The notes below the pieces were generated by a model, which was not told the DNA's origin, did not search any database, and saw only the letters and a list, made by a program, of their open reading frames with translations. Below are positions 51,195 through 62,787 of a DNA stretch of 64,000 nucleotides, piece after piece. The position numbers and the translations under genes were made by a program. Source of the stretch: Glycomyces buryatensis (GTDB taxonomy: Bacteria; Actinomycetota; Actinomycetes; Mycobacteriales; Micromonosporaceae); NCBI RefSeq assembly GCF_004912275.1, contig NZ_STGY01000071.1, positions 62,001 to 126,000 on the forward strand. The letters run 5' to 3'. Each line of letters starts with the position of its first letter. The first letter of the stretch is position 1.

Positions 51195-52517
51195 CTACTC
51201 AGCGATGATCCGCGGGTGCAGGTCCTCCGCCGGAGGCTCCCAGGCGTCGACGTCGACGGGCACCTGGTCGCCGGAGCGGATGTCCTTGATCTGGGGGCCC
51301 TCTTCGCCATCGAACAACACGAACGGGATGCCGCGCTTGTCGGCGAACTTGATCTGCTTGCCGAACTTGGCCGCCGAGGGCGAAACCTGGGTGGGAATGC
51401 CACGGTCCCGCAGCCGCTGGGCGAGGGCGTTCGCGCCGGAGCGCTCCTCCTCGTTGGCCAGCGCGACGAGCACGCACGTGGGCACTTCGCGGGTGGCGTC
51501 GAGCCTGCCGGCCTGGAGCAGCGGCACCAGGATTCGGGAGACGCCGATCGACAGGCCCACACCGGGATAGGTGTGCTTGCCGTCGGAGGCGAGCTTGTCG
51601 TAGCGGCCGCCCGAGCAGATCGAGCCGAGGCTCTCGTAGCCCTCCATGACGGTCTCGTAGATGGTCCCGGTGTAGTAGTCGAGGCCGCGCGCGATCTTCA
51701 TGTCCGCGATGACGAAGCCCGGCGCGGCCTTGGACGCGGCCTCCACGATGGCGGCGAGTTCGTTCAGGCCCTCGTCGAGGAGCGGGTTGGACACCCCGAG
51801 CGCGCGGACCTCCTCAACGAACGAGGTGTCGGCGGCGCTGATCGAGGCGAGCTTGAGACAGGCCTCGGCCTGCTCGAGGGTCGCGTCGACCGTGTCGATC
51901 AGGAGCTTGGAGACGCCTTCGGGGCCGATCTTGTCGAGCTTGTCGATGATCCGCAGCGCCTCCTCGGTGTCGCGGATGCCGATGCCCTGGTAGAAACCCT
52001 GGGAGAGCTTGCGGTTGTTGACGTGCATGCGCACCGGCGGGAGCGGGAGGCCGCGCAGGGCGTCGGCGATCACCAGCGCCACCTCGACCTCGTAGTGCGC
52101 GGGCAGCTCGCCGAGGTCGACGATGTCGATGTCGGCCTGCATGAACTCGCGGTAACGGCCCTCCTGCGGGCGCTCGCCCCGCCAGCACGGCTGGATCTGG
52201 TAGCGGCGGAACGGGAAGTTGAGCTTCCCGGCGTTCTCCAGCACGTAGCGGGCGAAGGGCACGGTCAGGTCGAAGTGCAGGCCGAGCCCGGAGTCGGAGC
52301 CTTCGGCGTCGGACTGGAGGCGGCGCAGGACGTAGACCTCTTTGGACGTCTCGCCCTTGCGGAGCAACTGGTCCATGGGCTCGACGGCGCGGGTCTGGAG
52401 GTTCGCGAAGCCGTGGAGTTCGAACGCCCGGCGGAGATGGTCCACGACCTGCTGCTCGACGATGCGCTGCCGGGGCAGCAGTTCGGGGAATCCCGAGAGC
52501 GGCTGGGGCCGTGACAT
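51195..52517 (-). CDS. hisS: Histidine-tRNA ligase
   Basis: A 440-residue class II aminoacyl-tRNA synthetase. Motif 2 (RYQIQPCWRGERPQEGRYREF) and the histidine-binding motif ARGLDYYTGTIYE are present, together with GGRYDKL, motif 3 GVGLSIGVSRI and a C-terminal anticodon-binding domain (PTCVLVALANEEERS). The ATG at 52517 follows GGAGA by 6 nt, better than the ATG at 52529. The gene order MBL hydrolase then hisS is conserved in actinobacteria. Confidence 0.96.
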   Translation of the reverse strand: MSRPQPLSGFPELLPRQRIVEQQVVDHLRRAFELHGFANLQTRAVEPMDQLLRKGETSKEVYVLRRLQSDAEGSDSGLGLHFDLTVPFARYVLENAGKLNFPFRRYQIQPCWRGERPQEGRYREFMQADIDIVDLGELPAHYEVEVALVIADALRGLPLPPVRMHVNNRKLSQGFYQGIGIRDTEEALRIIDKLDKIGPEGVSKLLIDTVDATLEQAEACLKLASISAADTSFVEEVRALGVSNPLLDEGLNELAAIVEAASKAAPGFVIADMKIARGLDYYTGTIYETVMEGYESLGSICSGGRYDKLASDGKHTYPGVGLSIGVSRILVPLLQAGRLDATREVPTCVLVALANEEERSGANALAQRLRDRGIPTQVSPSAAKFGKQIKFADKRGIPFVLFDGEEGPQIKDIRSGDQVPVDVDAWEPPAEDLHPRIIAE

Positions 52518-52597
52518 AGGTGTCTCCATTCTTGGCGAAGCTTGCGAGCCATAGATGTGCATGATCTGGGATGAATGCTGGGCGAACTGCGGTCGGT

Positions 52598-53272
52598 CTA
52601 GGCGCGATGCGCCGCGACCAGATGATGCAGGTAGGCATTGCCGGCGCGCTCGGCGCCGATGGTGCTGCGCGGGCCGTGGCCGGGCAGGATCACCGTGTGG
52701 TCGTCCTTGGGCAGGACCTTGTTGACGAGGCTGGCGCTCATCTGGGTCTCTGATCCGCCGGGCAGGTCGGTGCGGCCGATGCCGTTGTTGAAGAGCACGT
52801 CGCCGGTGAGGCAGAAGGGGTCCGCGGCGCCGATATTGAACATGGCGGAGCCCTGGGTGTGGCCGGGGGCGTGGTCGACGGTGAAGGTCATCCCGGCGAG
52901 GTCGAGGGCACCGCCGTCGGCGAGGACGGCCACGTCGTCGGGTTCGGTCCAGTCCAGGCCGGTGCCGACGAGCGACATCATCCCGGGCCCGAAGCCCTGC
53001 ATGGGGTCTTCGAGGAGGTGGCGGTCGGCGGCGTGGATGTAGGCGGGCACGTCGTTGGCGCCGCAGACGGGGGTGACCGAGAAGGTGTGGTCGAGGTGCC
53101 CGTGGGTGAGCATGACGGCGACGGGCTTCAGCCGCTTGTCGCGCAGGAGTTCCTCGAGGCGGGGGGCGATGCCGATGCCGGGGTCGACGACCACGCATTC
53201 GCTGCCCGGGCCGTCGGCGAGGACATAGCAGTTCGTGCCGAACGCGTCGGCCACGAGTGTCTCGATGAGCAC
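52598..53272 (-). CDS. MBL-fold metal-dependent hydrolase (glyoxalase II-like)
   Basis: A 224-residue metallo-beta-lactamase-fold protein with the di-metal motif THGHLDHTF near residues 58-66, HAPGHTQGS, a metal-bridging Asp in CLTGDVLF and the final ILPGHGPRST. Related proteins hydrolyse S-D-lactoylglutathione or other thioesters; in actinobacteria lacking glutathione the substrate is unknown. The GTG at 53272 is preceded by AGGAGG with 9 nt spacing. It lies 80 bp upstream of hisS on the same strand, as in mycobacteria. Confidence 0.9.
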   Translation of the reverse strand: MLIETLVADAFGTNCYVLADGPGSECVVVDPGIGIAPRLEELLRDKRLKPVAVMLTHGHLDHTFSVTPVCGANDVPAYIHAADRHLLEDPMQGFGPGMMSLVGTGLDWTEPDDVAVLADGGALDLAGMTFTVDHAPGHTQGSAMFNIGAADPFCLTGDVLFNNGIGRTDLPGGSETQMSASLVNKVLPKDDHTVILPGHGPRSTIGAERAGNAYLHHLVAAHRA

Positions 53273-53398
53273 CTGCGGTCCCCTCCTTTTCCGGCCCAAA
53301 GCCTACACCGACGGCCAGCCGTGTCGACCCCGACAGGTGCGGATACACTCCACATCTCGTACCCCCTTTACGAGTGACAGCATCTAGGAGGCCCGGCA

Positions 53399-53737
53399 GT
53401 GCCCGCCAAGTCGAAGCACATGGAGCGGCGCAAGCAGCGCATCGCGAACGCGAAGAAGAACGCGCGGCTCGCGAGCAAGCTCCGGCACCGCCGCCAGCTC
53501 CAGGCGCTGTTCGGACTGCTGGCGATCGCGGCGGTCCTCACCCTCGGGTACTTGTGGCAGAGCGGCTTCTTCAAGGATGACCCTGTCGAACCGCCCGCGG
53601 AGGAGACCCCGACCGCCGAGGTCACCGAGGCTCCCTCCGAAGAAGTCAGCGAGGGCGCATCGGAAGAGGCGAGCGACGGAGCGAGCGAGCCGGCCGAGGG
53701 CTCCGAGGCCCCGTCCGAAGACGCCGAGACCGAATAG
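53399..53737 (+). CDS. Small single-pass membrane protein with basic N terminus and acidic tail
   Basis: A 112-residue protein: a strongly basic N-terminal stretch of 33 residues (KSKHMERRKQRIANAKKNAR), one TM helix near 37-56, then an extracellular tail made almost wholly of Glu, Ser, Ala and Pro. No family is recognised. The GTG at 53399 follows AGGAGG by 7 nt. It lies 36 bp upstream of the cyclophilin gene and the two are probably one transcript. The N-terminal basic part resembles that of the following cyclophilin-like protein, which also starts with a basic segment and a TM. Confidence 0.7.
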   Translation: MPAKSKHMERRKQRIANAKKNARLASKLRHRRQLQALFGLLAIAAVLTLGYLWQSGFFKDDPVEPPAEETPTAEVTEAPSEEVSEGASEEASDGASEPAEGSEAPSEDAETE

Positions 53738-53773
53738 ACCCCTAGAAGTCAACGACGCGAAGGAGAACCGACG

Positions 53774-54685
53774 GTGTCGTCCAAACAGGCCCAGCGGATC
53801 ACTGCCCGCCAGCAGTTGCAGCAGCGGATGTCCGCCAAGGCCGAGCAGCAGCACAAGAAGCGCAATGTCGCCTGGGCCGTCGGCGGGGTGGGTGCGCTCG
53901 TCGCGCTCGCGCTGGTGGCCTGGGGCGCGGTCGCGCTCTTCGGCCCTGAGGACGACGGTTCGGGCACGGACGATCCGGCGGTCGCGTCGCTGGTCGATGC
54001 CGCGAAGTCCGCCGCGGACCGCTGCGCCGACGCGAAGCCGAGCGGCGAGGGCGAGACCGCCGAGGCCTCCGAGGGCGTCACCGACGGCATGCCCGCGCAG
54101 CAGGTCTTCCTCGAGTGCGCCCAGCTGAGCGCCCCGGACGGCTCGGCCACGGCCGAGTGCGCCTACACCGCCACCGAGGGCGGCAGCACCCCGCAGGCGA
54201 CCCAGCCGGCGGCGGGCAAGCAGGAGCTGAAGTTCGTGACGAACCTCGGCGAGATCAGCGCCGACATCGACACCGAGGGCGCCCCCTGCACGGCGGGCGC
54301 GATCACCACTCTCGCTCAGGCGGGCTACTTCGACGAGCAGCAGTGCCACCGGATGACCACGGACGGGATCTGGGTCCTCCAATGCGGCGATCCCGACGCC
54401 CGCGCGGCCATCGACGCCGGCACGCCGGAGTACGCCGGCCAGGGCAGCCCGGGCTACTCCTATGCGGAGGAGAACACGCCGGTCGAGTCCGAGGCGAACT
54501 ACCCGGCCGGGACCATCGCGATGGCCAACGCCGGACCGGGCACCACCGGCAGCCAGTTCTTCATCGTCTACGAGGACACGACGCTCCCGGCCGACTACAC
54601 GATCCTGGGTCAGGTGACGTCCGGCCTGGACATCGTCCAGCAGGTCGCCACCGCCGGCGTCGTCGAGGTCGTCGTCCCCAGCTAA
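53774..54685 (+). CDS. Membrane-anchored peptidyl-prolyl cis-trans isomerase (cyclophilin type)
   Basis: A 303-residue protein with a TM helix near residues 37-60 after a basic N terminus, a linker of about 70 residues and an extracellular cyclophilin domain from about residue 155. The domain starts LGEISADIDTEGAPCTAGAITTLAQAGYFD, then CHRMTTDGIWVLQCGDP, AMANAGPGTTGSQFFI and ILGQVTSGLDIVQQV. Position and type match ppiB next to relA in mycobacteria. The catalytic Arg of the usual FHR motif is kept as CHR. The GTG start has AAGGAG 9 nt upstream. Confidence 0.9.
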   Translation: MSSKQAQRITARQQLQQRMSAKAEQQHKKRNVAWAVGGVGALVALALVAWGAVALFGPEDDGSGTDDPAVASLVDAAKSAADRCADAKPSGEGETAEASEGVTDGMPAQQVFLECAQLSAPDGSATAECAYTATEGGSTPQATQPAAGKQELKFVTNLGEISADIDTEGAPCTAGAITTLAQAGYFDEQQCHRMTTDGIWVLQCGDPDARAAIDAGTPEYAGQGSPGYSYAEENTPVESEANYPAGTIAMANAGPGTTGSQFFIVYEDTTLPADYTILGQVTSGLDIVQQVATAGVVEVVVPS

Positions 54686-54837
54686 ATCCACGGCTCGCCC
54701 GGGTGCGGCACAGTGACGCGGGTCGCGGCATGAAACCGCGGCCCCGGCCGTTCGTCACGAAGCCTGACCCGCAGCTGTGCGCGGCTACGATATCAACCTA
54801 AGCTTGATCAGCAGGACCAGGCAGAGGAGGCGACGTG

Positions 54838-57192
<2,355 letters not shown>

Positions 57193-57318
57193 GGGTCCTC
57201 GGACACCCGCTAGAACCGACGTGTCGAGAAGGAATCACCCCTCCCCCGGGCAGGTCCCACCGTGCGCCGACCCAGTATGTTGTGGCGGTCCCGAACCGGC
57301 GCAATGAAAGGCACGGCA

Positions 57319-57798
57319 ATGACCGATCTCTCCGACTTCGAAGGCGACGCGCGCGCCCTGATCCTGGACACGCCTCGGGCCGTCATGGAGGGCGCCATCG
57401 TCGTCGATGGAGAGGTGAAACCCATGGCGTTCCTCAAGGAACTCACGGCCGGCGCCTCGGTCTTCCGCGAAGCCCAGCGGCACGAGAACGCCTTCGTGCG
57501 ATCCGTCGCAGTCGCGCTCCGCAAGGGCGGGGGCTCCGAGTCCGAGCACAAGGGCATGCCCGATCCGATCGAGGCGGTGGCCAAGGCGCACAGGCTGATC
57601 GAGGAGACCACCGCGCTGCTCCGCGAGCGGGCCGACGAGCAGGACGCCGCCGCGTACGGCGCCTGGCTAGTACGCCTCGCCACGAAGGTCGCCGAGGCCT
57701 CCAAGTCCAAGACCGGCGGCCTCTTCAGCAAGAAGGTCGCGATCTCCGAGGCCGAGCGGGAGTTCATCGAGCAGGTGGAGAGCCTGGTCGTACGCTGA
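57319..57798 (+). CDS. Uncharacterised soluble protein
   Basis: A 159-residue, helix-rich acidic protein. I do not recognise the family with confidence; it resembles small actinobacterial conserved proteins with a C-terminal segment SKTGGLFSKKVAISEAEREFIEQVESL. AAAGG lies 7 nt before the ATG at 57319; an ATG at 57304 is possible. It lies 126 bp after relA, and TATGTT at 57280 may serve as its promoter. Convergent with the FAD monooxygenase gene. Confidence 0.65.
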   Translation: MTDLSDFEGDARALILDTPRAVMEGAIVVDGEVKPMAFLKELTAGASVFREAQRHENAFVRSVAVALRKGGGSESEHKGMPDPIEAVAKAHRLIEETTALLRERADEQDAAAYGAWLVRLATKVAEASKSKTGGLFSKKVAISEAEREFIEQVESLVVR

Positions 57799-57853
57799 TG
57801 CTGGCCTTAGTCCGCCGTACCCCTCACCGAATCGCCGTGGCTCAGCGGGTAAT

Positions 57854-59062
57854 TCAAGCCGCCGCTTCCCAGTCGATCCGGTACCCGTACTGCCAGGCGG
57901 TCTTCTCCGGAGTGTTGAAGCGCTCCATGAAGAACGGCATGAGCGCGTCCCTGATCCTGGCCGCGATCGGCCCGGCCGCCTTGTTCTGATTGGTGCGCGC
58001 GGCGGCGGCGATGATCCGCTCCACCCGGTCGGCCCGGCCCCGCCTATAAGCGGCGAAGGCCGCCTCCACCGGCAGGTCGCGCAGGCACCGCGCCAGCTCG
58101 ACCGCGGACTCGGCCGCGAGGCTCGCCCCCTGTCCCGACGACGGCGAGGTCGCGTGCGCGGCATCCCCGACCAGGGCGATGCGGCCCTTGGACCACTGTG
58201 GGACGTGCGGCAGGTCCTCGAGCGGGCCGGGCGGGGCGAACTCGTCCGGTGTCACCCGGTCCAGGAAGTCCAGTGCCGGTCCGGCGTCGTCGGCGAACGC
58301 GGCCCGCATCCGCTCCATCCACTCTTCGAATCCGGTGGCGCGCACCGCATCCGCATCGAGGCGCTTGACCGGGAGGTTGGCGAACCAGCCGGTCCGCTCG
58401 CCGCAGGTGACGTAGCCGAAGAAGGCGCAGCGGCCGAAGATGAAGTGCCAGGCGCCCCCGGTGTCGGCCAGCCCCGCGCTCGGCACGTAGCCGCCGAGCC
58501 CGATCAGACCGGTGTAGCGGGGGGAGGGGGCGGCGGGATCGATGATGCCTCGCACCGTCGAGCGGATGCCGTCGCAGCCGATGAGGAGGTCGGCCTCCGC
58601 GGTGGTGTGGTCGTCGAACCGGGCGATGACGCTGCGGCCGGTGTCGACCGCACCCACGAAGCGGCGCCCGTAGACGATGGAAATGCCCTGTTCGACCGCG
58701 CTCTCCTGCAACTTCTCGATCAGATCCGCCCGGGTCAGGGTGATGCGGGGCGGCAGGTCCGGATCGTCGTCCATGGCGCCGAGGACCTTGCCGGAGCCGC
58801 TCTGAATGATCATGCGGGGCGTGGGGTGCCCTGCCTGCTTGACCGCCCGGTCCGCGCCGACGACGGCGAGCGCGTTCTGCCCGTTCGAGGCGAGGGTGAT
58901 CGGGCCGCCCCGGCTGCCGGTGCCGGGTGCATAGGGCTCGTAGACGACTGACTCGATGCCGGCCTTGCGCAGGGCCAGGGCGACCACGGGGCCGGCCACT
59001 CCCGCGCCGATGACGATCGCGGTGCGGGCCCGGCCCTGGTTGGTTTCAACGGTGCTGTTCAT
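57854..59062 (-). CDS. FAD-dependent monooxygenase (aromatic hydroxylase type)
   Basis: A 402-residue class A flavoprotein monooxygenase. The N-terminal FAD motif TAIVIGAGVAGPVVALALRK lies at residues 14-33, the DG motif in LLIGCDGIRSTVR near 158 and the second FAD motif GRIALVGDAAHATSPSSGQG near 290. Such enzymes hydroxylate aromatic rings or related compounds using NADPH and oxygen. No biosynthetic genes are adjacent, so the substrate is unknown. It lies in the segment between relA and secF, where apt is usually found. Confidence 0.88.
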   Translation of the reverse strand: MNSTVETNQGRARTAIVIGAGVAGPVVALALRKAGIESVVYEPYAPGTGSRGGPITLASNGQNALAVVGADRAVKQAGHPTPRMIIQSGSGKVLGAMDDDPDLPPRITLTRADLIEKLQESAVEQGISIVYGRRFVGAVDTGRSVIARFDDHTTAEADLLIGCDGIRSTVRGIIDPAAPSPRYTGLIGLGGYVPSAGLADTGGAWHFIFGRCAFFGYVTCGERTGWFANLPVKRLDADAVRATGFEEWMERMRAAFADDAGPALDFLDRVTPDEFAPPGPLEDLPHVPQWSKGRIALVGDAAHATSPSSGQGASLAAESAVELARCLRDLPVEAAFAAYRRGRADRVERIIAAAARTNQNKAAGPIAARIRDALMPFFMERFNTPEKTAWQYGYRIDWEAAA

Positions 59063-59228
59063 GGGGACGACGGTAAGAGGCAGGTCGCCTCGTCCGCATC
59101 AGCCCGCAGTCGCGTTCGGGGGTCGACTCAGGGAGTACGCGCCGGGCCGTGCCCGGATCGGCGAGATTTCCCTCCGAAACTCGCCCAGCACCTATAGTGA
59201 GGATGTCTCAGCCAAGGAGGAAACCACG

Positions 59229-59429
59229 GTGGGCATGTCAGACAAGTTCAACGAAATGAAAGACAAGGCCTCGGACAACGCCGGCGACATGAAAGACAAG
59301 GCCGACGAGATGTTCAACAAGGCCAAGGAGTCGCCGCTGGGCGACAAGGTGGACGAAGTCACCGAAACCGTCAAGGACAAGGCCGGGGAGGCCATGTCCA
59401 AGATGAAGGGCAAGAAGGGTTCCGAATAG
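59229..59429 (+). CDS. Small helical CsbD-like stress protein
   Basis: A 66-residue, highly charged Lys/Asp/Glu protein with repeating MKDKASDNAGDMKDKADEM patterns that favour an amphipathic helix, as in CsbD and related general stress proteins. AAGGAGG lies 8 nt before the GTG at 59229; the ATG at 59235 lies 14 nt away and is less likely. A strong terminator follows. The exact family is uncertain, since short low-complexity proteins match several groups. Confidence 0.7.
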   Translation: MGMSDKFNEMKDKASDNAGDMKDKADEMFNKAKESPLGDKVDEVTETVKDKAGEAMSKMKGKKGSE

Positions 59430-59446
59430 CCCACGCGGACGTACGA

Positions 59447-59482
59447 GAGGGCGGGCGGATCAGAATGGATCCGCCCGCCCTC
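59447..59482. terminator. Strong terminator between the CsbD-like gene and secF
   Basis: GAGGGCGGGCGGATC and its exact complement flank a 6-nt loop, a 15-bp stem, followed by TTTCGTGT on the plus strand. It lies between the convergent CsbD-like and secF stops. Confidence 0.93.
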
Positions 59483-59499
59483 TTTCGTGTCAGTAGGTC

Positions 59500-60690
59500 T
59501 TAGCGGCGCTTCTTGCGCCGCTGCGCGCGCGAACCGCCCGAGGGACGGGACGAGGCTCCAGCGGAGGCACCGGCGGAAGCGCCGGCGGTCGACTCCTCCA
59601 GCAGCTCGATCGGGAGCTCATCGGTCTTGGCCGTGGGCAGCGCGTCGTCATCGTCGTCATCGTCGGAGGCGTCGCGCCGGCCGGCGCGCTTGTTCTCGAC
59701 CTTCTTGTGGTGGCGCTTGTAGACGGCGCTCCGCTCGGCCATGTCGACCACCAGGGGCGAGGCCAGGAAGATCGAGGAGTACGTACCGACGATGATGCCG
59801 ACGAACAGCACCAGCGCCAGGTCCTTGAGCGTGCCGACGCCGAGCATGCCGACGCCGATGAACAGCAGCGCCCCCACCGGCAGCACCCCGATGAGCGAGG
59901 TGTTGATCGACCGCATGAGCGTCTGGTTGACGGCGTCGTTGACGCCCTCGGCGAAGGTCTGGTTCCGCGTCTGGAGCAGGTTCGCGGTGTTCTCCTGGAC
60001 CTTGTCGAAGACGACCACCGTGTCGTACAGCGAGTAGCCCAGGATGGTCAGCATGCCGACCATGGTCGAAGGCGTGATCTCGAAGCCGACCAGGGAGTAG
60101 ATCCCGGCGGTCAGGAGCAGGTCGTGGCCGAGGGCCGCGAGCGCGGCGACGGCCATGCGGCGCTCGAACCGGACCCAGATGAAGATCGAGACCAGGACCA
60201 GGAAGACGGCGAGCGCGACCAGGGCCTGCCGGGACACCGAGGCGCCCCAGGTGGCCGATACCTCGGAGACCGAGATCTGGTCGGCGTTGACATCGGCGGC
60301 CTCGGCCATGGCGGTCCGCACGGCCTGCGTGGTGTCCTCGTCGAGGTCGCCGGTGCGGATGACGAACGAGGCGCCGTCGCCGGACCCGGCGGTCTGCGCG
60401 GAGGCCACCTCCGCCCCGGCCTCCTCGGCGGCGTCCTCGACCTCGGTGATGGTCACATCTGGGTTGCCGGCCGGGACGTTGTACTGGTTGCCGCCGGCGA
60501 AGTCGATGCCGAGGACGAAGCCCTTGACCACCATGACCAGGACGCAGGCGCCCAGGACGATCGCCGAGGCGAGGTAGAAGCGATTCCGGTTGGCGACGAA
60601 CTGGAAGTCCGTCTCGCCCCGGTAGAGCCTGCTCCAGATCGACGGCGTCTTGTCCTTGCGCGGGGAGGTTTGCTTTTGCTGAGTGCTCAT
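59500..60690 (-). CDS. secF: Protein translocase subunit SecF
   Basis: A 396-residue membrane protein with six TM helices of the SecDF/RND type: ASAIVLGACVLVMVVKGFVLG followed by the DFAGG motif GIDFAGGNQYNV, VLVSIFIWVRFERRMAVAALAALGHD, and SLYDTVVVFDKVQENTANL followed by SLIGVLPVGALLFIG. It uses the proton gradient to complete protein export together with SecD. The C terminus has an added acidic and Ser/Ala-rich tail (DDDDDDD). GGAG lies 5 nt before the ATG; secD ends 10 bp upstream. Confidence 0.96.
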   Translation of the reverse strand: MSTQQKQTSPRKDKTPSIWSRLYRGETDFQFVANRNRFYLASAIVLGACVLVMVVKGFVLGIDFAGGNQYNVPAGNPDVTITEVEDAAEEAGAEVASAQTAGSGDGASFVIRTGDLDEDTTQAVRTAMAEAADVNADQISVSEVSATWGASVSRQALVALAVFLVLVSIFIWVRFERRMAVAALAALGHDLLLTAGIYSLVGFEITPSTMVGMLTILGYSLYDTVVVFDKVQENTANLLQTRNQTFAEGVNDAVNQTLMRSINTSLIGVLPVGALLFIGVGMLGVGTLKDLALVLFVGIIVGTYSSIFLASPLVVDMAERSAVYKRHHKKVENKRAGRRDASDDDDDDDALPTAKTDELPIELLEESTAGASAGASAGASSRPSGGSRAQRRKKRR

Positions 60691-60699
60691 CGGTGCTCC

Positions 60700-62577
60700 T
60701 TAACCGCGCGTGGCCGCGTCGCCGGTGGCCGGGGTCGACTTGGTCCGCAGCCCGGAGAGATGGACGTTGTTGAGGATCGAGCCCCGCGACAGCCAGGCGG
60801 CGATCGGGTGGGTGAACAGGACCACGACCAGAATGTCCACGAGGGTGGACAGGCCCAGCGCGAACGCGAAGGCGCGGACCGGGCCGATGGCCAGGATGTA
60901 CAGGACCACGGCCGACAGCATCGAGATGGCCGCGGAGGACAGGATGGTCCGGCGGGCGCGGGTCCAGGCGCGGGGCACGGCCGAGCGCGCGGACCTGCCC
61001 GAGGCCATCTCCTCCTTTATTCGCTCGAAGTAGACGACGAACGAGTCGGCGGTGATGCCGATGGCGACGACGAAGCCGGCGATGCCCGCGAGGGTGAGCG
61101 TCATGCCGATCTGCGAGCCCAGGAGCGTCACCGTCGGGTACAGGACCACGGTGGCGACCAGGAGGCTGCCGAGGACGATGAAGCCGAGCAGGCGGTAGTA
61201 GATCGCGCAGTAGATGAAGACCAGGATCAGGCCGATGAGCATGGCAAGCACGCCGGCCTGCAGCTGCTCGACCCCGAGGGTCGCGGTGACTTCGTCGATG
61301 GTCTCGACCTCGAAGGTGGTCGGCAGCGAACCGAAGTTCAGCTGGTCGGCGAGCTGCTTGGCCTCGGTGGCGGTGAAGTCACCGGAGATCTGGGTGGAGT
61401 TGGTGGAGGCCTCTTGAATCGTGGGGGCGGAGACCACCTCGTTGTCGAGGACGATGGCGATCTGCTGGCCGACGCTCTCAGCGGTGAGAGCGCCCCACTT
61501 GTCGGCGCCGCCGGTGGTGAACTCGGTGTTGACGACGTACTGGTTCGGCCTGGCCGGGTCGGAGCCGACGTCGGCGCTGGACACGTCCGAGCCGAGCACC
61601 TCGGCGGGCGCGAGGAGGTACTTGTTGGAGATCGTCCCGGCTTCGGGGTCCTCGGGGTCGACGTTCTCGGGGGTCGAGCACGCGGCCACCGGGTCGTCGG
61701 GCTTCTGGACCGATCCCGGCGGGCGGGCGTCGAGCTGCTCGCAGGTGATCTGCGGGACGTAGAACTGGACGTTCGCGGGCAGGAGGCCGACCTCTGCGGC
61801 GCTGAGCTCCCCGAAGGGCTCCAGGACCGCGGTGGTCGTCGGGTCGGCGGGGTCGGGGGCGGCGGTGAGGGCCTGCGCCGTGGCGGTGGCCTCCTCGCCG
61901 ACCTTCGCCCACACGTCGTCGACGGTCATGTCGGCGGTGTCGGACTGGGCCGAGCCGGAGCCCTCGGTGGTGGCGACGGTGCCGGAGCCGGAGGCGTCCT
62001 CGGAGGTCTCCTCGGTCGGCTCTTCCGCGCCCTCGCTGGACTCGGCGGACGGGGTCTCGGCGGACTCCTCGCCGCCTTCACCCTCGGAGGACGTCTCGTC
62101 CTCGGTGGAGCCCTCGACCTCTTCCTCGGGGATGGTGATCCCGGAGGTGTCCTGGGTCTGGTCGGTGACGATGCGGAAACGCAGTTCGGCCGGGGCGCCG
62201 ACGTCGCGCAGCGCCTCTTCGTCGGTGTCGCGCCCGGCCACGTTGACCACGATGTTCTCGGTGCCCTGGACGTAGACCTCGGGCTCGGTCACGCCGGTGG
62301 AGTTGACGCGTCCCTCGATGATCTGGCGGGCCTGCTCCATCGTCTCGGCGCTCGGCGCCTCGTCGGAGCCCTGCTGGTAGGCGGTGAGCGTCATTGACAT
62401 GCCGCCCTGAAGGTCGAGGCCGAGCTTCGGTGTCGGGAACTTCCATCCGGCGCCGGCGAGGGTGGCGGCCCACAGCACCGCGATCACTATCAGGAGCGCT
62501 ACGAAGTAAGGGGCGACTGGCAGCCGTTTGCGCTGGATCTTCTTCCGTGGGCGGTCAGCGCCCGTTACTGAAGCCAA
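60700..62577 (-). CDS. secD: Protein translocase subunit SecD with an extended periplasmic insertion
   Basis: A 625-residue partner of SecF. The N-terminal TM and LGLDLQGGMSMTL motif, the conserved FEVETIDEVTATLGVEQLQAGVLAMLIG and the final RND helices (AGIAGFVVAIGITADSFVVYFERIKEE) are intact. The external domain is enlarged by about 55 residues of Glu/Ser/Thr-rich sequence near residues 152-206. The TTG at 62577 is supported by GGAAGAG 8 nt upstream; a GTG at 62616 is possible but has no good site. It lies between yajC and secF as in most bacteria. Confidence 0.94.
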   Translation of the reverse strand: MASVTGADRPRKKIQRKRLPVAPYFVALLIVIAVLWAATLAGAGWKFPTPKLGLDLQGGMSMTLTAYQQGSDEAPSAETMEQARQIIEGRVNSTGVTEPEVYVQGTENIVVNVAGRDTDEEALRDVGAPAELRFRIVTDQTQDTSGITIPEEEVEGSTEDETSSEGEGGEESAETPSAESSEGAEEPTEETSEDASGSGTVATTEGSGSAQSDTADMTVDDVWAKVGEEATATAQALTAAPDPADPTTTAVLEPFGELSAAEVGLLPANVQFYVPQITCEQLDARPPGSVQKPDDPVAACSTPENVDPEDPEAGTISNKYLLAPAEVLGSDVSSADVGSDPARPNQYVVNTEFTTGGADKWGALTAESVGQQIAIVLDNEVVSAPTIQEASTNSTQISGDFTATEAKQLADQLNFGSLPTTFEVETIDEVTATLGVEQLQAGVLAMLIGLILVFIYCAIYYRLLGFIVLGSLLVATVVLYPTVTLLGSQIGMTLTLAGIAGFVVAIGITADSFVVYFERIKEEMASGRSARSAVPRAWTRARRTILSSAAISMLSAVVLYILAIGPVRAFAFALGLSTLVDILVVVLFTHPIAAWLSRGSILNNVHLSGLRTKSTPATGDAATRG

Positions 62578-62787
62578 TGGTCGGTCTCTTCCTTGAAGTC
62601 GATGCGGTTCGGGCACAGGGGTATGCCCTCACCTCGTGGCGCCGCGCCGCTCGGCCCACCCGCAGCGAATCGACTGAAGGGAGTGGCCTCGCACACGCAT
62701 CCTCGGCGCGGCTCATTCTAAACTGCCGCGTAAGTCGGCTTTGCCCGACCTGCAGGCCGCCCGATTGGCTACGCCGAGGCGGGAAGC

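Noticed and set aside
59707-62397. An 896-codon open frame on the plus strand
   Set aside because: Antisense to secD and secF, which carry all expected motifs.
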